16,060 nucleotides of DNA from an uncultured Lachnospiraceae bacterium (GTDB lineage Bacteria > Bacillota > Clostridia > Lachnospirales > Lachnospiraceae), in NCBI GenBank assembly GCA_934338765.1, contig CAKRHL010000033.1:1-16060 (forward strand), read 5' to 3'. How positions within the stretch are numbered: the first letter of the stretch is position 1; every line of letters begins with the position of its first letter. A program made the translations under genes and the position numbers. This document shows positions 12,451 to 16,060 of the stretch, piece by piece. Below the pieces are notes generated by a model. The model had not been told where the DNA came from. It did no database searches and saw only the letters and a program-made list of their open reading frames with translations.

Positions 12451-14793
12451 ATGACATTAAAGGAACTGGAGATTGGAAAGAGTGCCGTGATCCGGACGGT
12501 AGGAGGACAAGGGGCATTGCGCCAGCATTTTCTGGATATGGGAATGATCCCCGGGGCAGAGGTGACGGTAGTGAAGCTGGCACCGATGGGAGATCCCATG
12601 GAGCTGCAGGTTCATGGATATGAGCTGACACTCCGGCTGGCGGAGGCAGATCAGATCGAGATTGTGCCGATCGATCAGAGAACCAGAAGCCATGCAGGAC
12701 AGGAGCGGCTGCAGGCGACGGAGCATCCCGGTCTTGGTGAGGAGGGAAAGTATCATTCAAAGGAGGATGAAAATCCGCTGCCGGAGGGAACGCTGCTGAC
12801 ATATGCGTTGGTGGGCAATCAGAACTGCGGAAAGACGACGCTTTTTAATCAGCTGACCGGTTCGAATCAGCATGTAGGAAATTTCCCGGGTGTGACGGTG
12901 GACCGCAAAGATGGCACCATTAAAGGATATACAGAAACGGATATTACGGATCTGCCGGGCATTTATTCCATGTCTCCCTACAGCAGTGAGGAGATTGTAT
13001 CCCGCAATTTTGTGCTGGAGGAGAAACCGCGGGCATTGATCAATATAGTAGATGCAACCAATATTGAGCGGAATCTCTATCTGACCATGCAGCTTCTGGA
13101 GATGGATATTCCTATGGTGGTTGCACTGAATATGATGGATGAGGTGACGGGCAATCAGGGAGCGGTAGATGTTAATGGAATGGAAGCACTGCTGGGGGTG
13201 CCGGTCATCCCTATCTCGGCAGCCAGAAATGAGGGCGTGGATGAGCTGGTGCGCCATGCACTTCATATTGCAAAATATCAGGAGAAACCGCTGCGTCAGG
13301 ATTTTTGTGATAAAAATGATCACGATGGTGCCGTACACCGATGTATTCATGCCGTTATTCATCTGATCGAGGATCATGCAGAGCATGCAAAGATCCCGGT
13401 GCGTTTTGCGGCGACAAAGGCGATCGAAGGGGATCCACTGATCTTGGAAAAGCTGGCACTGGATCAGAACGAAACAGAAATGTTAGAGCATATTGTACAG
13501 CAGATGGAAGCGGAGCGGGGACTGGATCGCAGTGCGGCGATCGCAGACATGCGGTTTGATTTTATTGAACGTCTGTGTGAGCAGACGGTTGTGAAGCCGA
13601 AGGAGAGCCGGGAACGGATCCGCAGTGAGCGTATTGACCGTGTATTGACGGGAAAATATACAGCAATTCCATGCTTTGTTGGAATTATGTTACTTGTTTT
13701 TTACCTGACCTTTAATGTGATCGGGGCATGGCTGCAGAATATTCTGCAGATGGGGATAGATGCTGTGTCCGGTATTGTGGACACAGGACTTACAACGCTT
13801 CAGGTCAACGAAGCGATACACAGCCTGATCATTGATGGTATTTTTACCGGTGTGGGAAGCGTGTTGAGCTTTCTGCCGATTATTGTAACGCTGTTTTTTT
13901 TCCTGTCCCTGATGGAGGACAGCGGTTATATTGCCCGTGTGGCATTTGTGATGGATAAGCTGCTGCGTAAGATCGGTCTGTCCGGCCGCAGTATTGTGCC
14001 GATGCTGATCGGGTTTGGCTGTACCGTGCCGGCGGTGATGGCTACCCGTACACTGACCAGTGAACGGGATCGAAAGATGACGATATTATTAACACCGTTT
14101 ATGAGCTGTACGGCAAAACTGCCGATCTACTCTTTCTTTGTGAGCGTATTTTTCCCGGGGCACGGGGGACTTATCATGGCGGGGCTTTATCTATTTGGTA
14201 TTGTTATGGGGATTCTTGTTGCGTTTTTATACAGGAGTACCCTTTTTCAGGGAGAGCCGGTGCCGTTTGTTATGGAGCTGCCAAACTACCGTCTGCCGGG
14301 GGCAAAGAATGTGGCACAGCTTCTGTGGGAGAAGGCAAAGGATTTCTTGCAGAAGGCGTTTTCGGTCATTCTGATCGCCACGATCGTTGTGTGGTTCCTG
14401 CAAAGCTTTAATCTCCGTCTGAACATGGTGGAGGATTCGGCAGGCAGTATATTGGCGGCAGTCTCTTCTCTACTGGTACCGTTGTTTGCGCCGCTTGGTC
14501 TTGGAGACTGGCGGATCTGTACAGCACTTCTCAGCGGTTTTATGGCAAAGGAAAGCGTAGTATCCACGTTGGGAGTTCTGTTCGGTGGAAATATTGGTTC
14601 CGTAATGTCTCCGGTTTCTGCAGCTTCCCTGCTGGTATTCAGTCTGCTGTATACACCATGTGTGGCGGCGATTGCTTCTATTAAAAGAGAGCTGGGCAGT
14701 AAATGGGCTGTGGGTGTTGTGTTCTGGCAATGTACAGTAGCATGGATTGCGGCATTTCTGGTGAGATTGGTGTGTATGGGCGTGCTGGTGTGA
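12451..14793 (+). CDS. feoB: FeoA-FeoB fusion, ferrous iron transporter
   Basis: The 780-aa protein begins with a FeoA SH3-like domain (1-72: MTLKELEIGKSAVIRTVGG, DMGMIPGAEVTVV) joined by a polar linker (about 73-115) to FeoB. The cytoplasmic G domain shows G1 GNQNCGKT (122-129), G3 DLPG (167-170) and G4 NMMD (227-230), followed by a GDI-like helical region (about 290-395). The membrane part (about 400-779) has two repeats of Gate-type sequences: GFGCTVPAVMATR (about 520-532) with LLTPFMSCTAKLPIY, and LSGFMAKESVVSTLG (about 693-707) with YTPCVAA. It imports Fe(II) across the cytoplasmic membrane, regulated by nucleotide binding. The ATG follows AAAGAGGG. A Fur-type box in the promoter indicates iron repression. 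No separate feoA or feoC is seen next to it. Confidence 0.95.
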   Translation: MTLKELEIGKSAVIRTVGGQGALRQHFLDMGMIPGAEVTVVKLAPMGDPMELQVHGYELTLRLAEADQIEIVPIDQRTRSHAGQERLQATEHPGLGEEGKYHSKEDENPLPEGTLLTYALVGNQNCGKTTLFNQLTGSNQHVGNFPGVTVDRKDGTIKGYTETDITDLPGIYSMSPYSSEEIVSRNFVLEEKPRALINIVDATNIERNLYLTMQLLEMDIPMVVALNMMDEVTGNQGAVDVNGMEALLGVPVIPISAARNEGVDELVRHALHIAKYQEKPLRQDFCDKNDHDGAVHRCIHAVIHLIEDHAEHAKIPVRFAATKAIEGDPLILEKLALDQNETEMLEHIVQQMEAERGLDRSAAIADMRFDFIERLCEQTVVKPKESRERIRSERIDRVLTGKYTAIPCFVGIMLLVFYLTFNVIGAWLQNILQMGIDAVSGIVDTGLTTLQVNEAIHSLIIDGIFTGVGSVLSFLPIIVTLFFFLSLMEDSGYIARVAFVMDKLLRKIGLSGRSIVPMLIGFGCTVPAVMATRTLTSERDRKMTILLTPFMSCTAKLPIYSFFVSVFFPGHGGLIMAGLYLFGIVMGILVAFLYRSTLFQGEPVPFVMELPNYRLPGAKNVAQLLWEKAKDFLQKAFSVILIATIVVWFLQSFNLRLNMVEDSAGSILAAVSSLLVPLFAPLGLGDWRICTALLSGFMAKESVVSTLGVLFGGNIGSVMSPVSAASLLVFSLLYTPCVAAIASIKRELGSKWAVGVVFWQCTVAWIAAFLVRLVCMGVLV

Positions 14794-14851
14794 TATGCGC
14801 AGACATGATCGCCGTGAAATAGAGGGCATATTGCAAAATTAACGCCTAATA

Positions 14852-14988
14852 CTGCAAAATGCATTTGCCGACTGCAATTCGCTGACGGCGGTGGTACTGC
14901 CGGATACGCTGTGGGTAAGAAAAAAACGACCGACGGGAAAAAGATATCTGTCAAGGAACTTGTGGCAAAGAAAAATAGTAAAAAATAA
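14852..14988 (+). pseudogene. Remnant of a BspA-like leucine-rich-repeat surface protein
   Basis: In one frame (stop at 14840-14842) the sequence reads NAFADCNSLTAVVLPDTL (14858-14911), the hallmark of an LRR_5/BspA-type repeat found in cell-surface proteins. The match then dissolves; a Lys-rich stretch (KKTTDGKKISVKELVAKK) continues in the +1-shifted frame from 14914 to the stop at 14986-14988. There is no start codon with a ribosome binding site and no long frame. It appears to be a fragment of a decayed gene, together with the Ig-like fragment that follows. Confidence 0.6.
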
Positions 14989-15176
14989 CCGGAATAACCG
15001 TGGCAAAAGCGAAGGTTCAGGTAAAAGTAAATGGAAAAACCTATCAGGTTAAGGCAGATAAAAAGGGTAAATTTGTGGTTCGCCTGAAAAAGAAATTAAA
15101 GAAGAAAACGAAGGTCAGCCTGCAGATTACCTTGAAAAATTATAAGCGTTACCGCAAGACATTACAGGTGAAATAA
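14982..15176 (+). pseudogene. Remnant of a bacterial Ig-like domain, C-terminal end of a surface protein
   Basis: Between stops at 14979-14981 and 15174-15176 one frame reads as the final Ig-like domain of an extracellular protein. It contains VAKAKVQVKVNGKTYQVKAD, then KKGKFVVRLKKKLKKKTKV and TLKNYKRYRKTLQVK. This pattern (VTVNGKxYxxxxDKKGKFxVKLKKKLKKxxKV) is common in Lachnospiraceae surface proteins. It lacks a start codon, and a strong terminator follows 42 bases later. It is probably the tail of the same broken gene as the LRR fragment upstream, whose body has been deleted. Confidence 0.65.
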
Positions 15177-15218
15177 CAGACTATATGCGAAAGACAGCAA
15201 AGCTGCTATAGTATTAAA

Positions 15219-15258
15219 GCAGACAATGGGATTGGACAATCCTATTGTCTGCGTTTTT
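15219..15258 (+). terminator. Rho-independent terminator after the surface-protein remnant
   Basis: GCAGACAATGGGATT (15219-15233) pairs with AATCCTATTGTCTGC (15238-15252), a 15-bp stem with one G-U pair and a 4-base loop, followed by five T (15254-15258). Confidence 0.92.
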
Positions 15259-15382
15259 ATTACAACAAAAACGGCATGAAGTAAACCAGCATATTTTCCG
15301 GAATACTGCTGCTTCCTGTGTTTTTCTTCAAAACTTTTGACTTCTATCTACCATGAGAAAGGATTGGAGTTATGTGTAAATA

Positions 15383-15472
15383 TATGATATAATGAACCCT
15401 AAAGGGTTCATATTAGAAGTTGCTTCGCAACTTCACGATGCGCAGAAATCGTGCGCTGATTTATGATACAAT
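15383..15472. repeat. Triple-hairpin intergenic element with flanking 11-bp near-repeats
   Basis: Three palindromes follow each other. ATGAACCCT/AGGGTTCAT occupies 15392-15411 and GAAGTTGC/GCAACTTC with loop TTC occupies 15416-15434. The third region, 15434-15456, can fold as CACGAT/ATCGTG or as GCGCA/TGCGC. The block is bordered by TATGATATAAT (15383-15393) and TATGATACAAT (15462-15472), 10 of 11 identical, like a target-site duplication. Both borders also resemble -10 boxes. It looks like a dispersed palindromic repeat; copy number cannot be judged here. Confidence 0.6.
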
Positions 15473-15501
15473 ATTCTCATCATATCAAAGGAGAGGAATG
15501 T

Positions 15502-15726
15502 ATGGACGCACATCAGAAAAAGAAGATAGCACCGATTGTTATTACTGTATTGATCGTTCTGTATTATCTGCTTTATTTCTGCCTGGTCATCAGCCTTGTA
15601 CCGGTAGTGCTCAAGGTGGTGCTGGCAGTAATCCCGGCGGCGTTAGGCGGAGCGATGATATATGTCTGCATGGAAAGAATCAAAGAAATCGATGGAGGAG
15701 AAGAAGATGATCTTAGTAAATACTGA
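15502..15726 (+). CDS. Small membrane protein with two transmembrane helices, 74 aa
   Basis: The frame opens at 15463, but AAAGGAGAGG ends about 5 bases before the ATG at 15502, giving MDAHQKKKIAPIVITVLIV at the N-terminus. Two hydrophobic helices (about 8-32 and 36-56) are joined by a very short turn, and the C-terminus is acidic (ERIKEIDGGEEDD). I do not recognise a named family. The last 20 bases overlap the start of the YbjQ-family gene, whose ribosome binding site (GGAGGAG) lies within this coding region, indicating translational coupling and a joint role. Confidence 0.85.
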   Translation: MDAHQKKKIAPIVITVLIVLYYLLYFCLVISLVPVVLKVVLAVIPAALGGAMIYVCMERIKEIDGGEEDDLSKY

Positions 15727-16018
15727 TTACATTACCGGAAAGGAACTGGAGATGCTGGGGCTGGTGAAGGGAAGCACAATTCAGTCCAAGAATGTTGGAA
15801 GAGATATTACACAGAGCCTGAAGACTCTGGTGGGCGGCGAGTTGAAGGCGTACAATGAAATGATGACGGAGGCGCGGGCACTTGCCACCAAGAGAATGGT
15901 GATGGAGGCGGAGAGCATGGGTGCAGATGCCGTTGTGAATGTGCGCTATGCGTCCTCGGCAGTGATGCAGGGAGCCGCTGAGGTGATCGCGTATGGCACG
16001 GCAGTAAAGTTTAAGTAG
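15707..16018 (+). CDS. YbjQ family protein (UPF0145)
   Basis: The in-frame ATG at 15707, 7 bases after GGAGGAG, gives a 103-aa protein that matches the family's usual length. The YbjQ pattern is clear: MILVNTDYITGKELEMLGLV, then GGELKAYNEMMTEAR and the ending GADAVVNVRYASSAVMQGAAEVIAYGTAV. Family members form pentameric rings and are sometimes annotated as heavy-metal-binding, but their role is not established. It overlaps the preceding small membrane protein by 20 bases, and the next gene begins 13 bases after its stop. The three probably form one operon. Confidence 0.93.
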   Translation: MILVNTDYITGKELEMLGLVKGSTIQSKNVGRDITQSLKTLVGGELKAYNEMMTEARALATKRMVMEAESMGADAVVNVRYASSAVMQGAAEVIAYGTAVKFK

Positions 16019-16031
16019 ACAAGGGGAAATT

Positions 16032-16060
16032 ATGCGCCAGATAAAAATGATCCGATTTTA
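16032..16060 (+). CDS. Start of a further gene, cut by the window edge
   Basis: An ATG at 16032 follows AAGGGGA (16021-16027) and opens MRQIKMIRF without a stop before the end of the window. It is only nine codons, so no product can be named. Spacing suggests the same operon as the YbjQ gene. Confidence 0.5.

Noticed and set aside
12757..13386. A 209-aa minus-strand reading frame within feoAB
   Set aside because: Composition (many His, Ile, Cys) is typical of antisense shadows; no ribosome binding site or domain.
14286..14954. Minus-strand 222-aa reading frame over the feoB end and remnant region
   Set aside because: No start signal, mixed composition, antisense to the conserved FeoB membrane domain.

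Overview
The window looks like a chromosomal segment of a low-to-mid GC anaerobic Firmicute, most likely a gut Lachnospiraceae (Clostridia). Supporting signs are strong AGGAGG-type ribosome binding sites, sigma-A-type promoters (TTGACA/TATAAT), a PerR regulator next to a 'reverse' rubrerythrin, a fused FeoA-FeoB iron transporter, a Gram-positive ThrE-type exporter, and remnants of a BspA-like/Ig-like surface protein. No rRNA, tRNA, CRISPR array, transposase or phage gene was seen.

Layout. (1) 1-2888, + strand: the 3' part of a signalling operon with a membrane-anchored Ser/Thr-kinase-like protein (cut by the window edge), a TerY-like von Willebrand A protein and a PP2C-type phosphatase, closed by a strong terminator. 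This is the kinase/vWA/phosphatase set known as the TerY-P triad. (2) 2890-4521: a histidine kinase remnant without sensor and phospho-acceptor regions, then a 268-aa protein I do not recognise. (3) 4516-8291: a LysR-type regulator divergent from an unusual adenylosuccinate synthetase, whose 3' end meets a convergent ThrE-family exporter. (4) 8346-10092: a minus-strand regulator with a probable ribbon-helix-helix N-terminus and a WYL-like core. Opposite it run two tandem, related micro-ORFs (25 and 26 codons of product) and a 74-aa HTH protein that ends where a WYL domain would normally begin. This is the least explained and most interesting part. (5) 10137-11290: a perR-like gene and a reverse rubrerythrin gene, both with a very similar palindrome just downstream of the -10 box. 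(6) 11342-12288: a ribosomal protein L25/Ctc gene behind a structured leader of about 220 nt. (7) 12315-14793: a Fur-box-controlled feoAB fusion gene. (8) 14794-15480: gene-free sequence holding decayed surface-protein fragments, their terminator, and a triple-hairpin element flanked by near-identical 11-bp repeats. (9) 15502-16060: a two-TM protein, a YbjQ-family protein, and the first codons of a further gene.

How the genes fit together. The centre and right of the window are dominated by redox and iron stress functions: PerR, reverse rubrerythrin (peroxide reduction), Fe(II) uptake, and L25/Ctc, whose relatives are general stress proteins in Bacillus. The left-hand phospho-signalling triad is associated with stress responses in other bacteria. 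The micro-ORF/WYL/HTH block looks like a small self-contained module with its own divergent promoters and putative operators.
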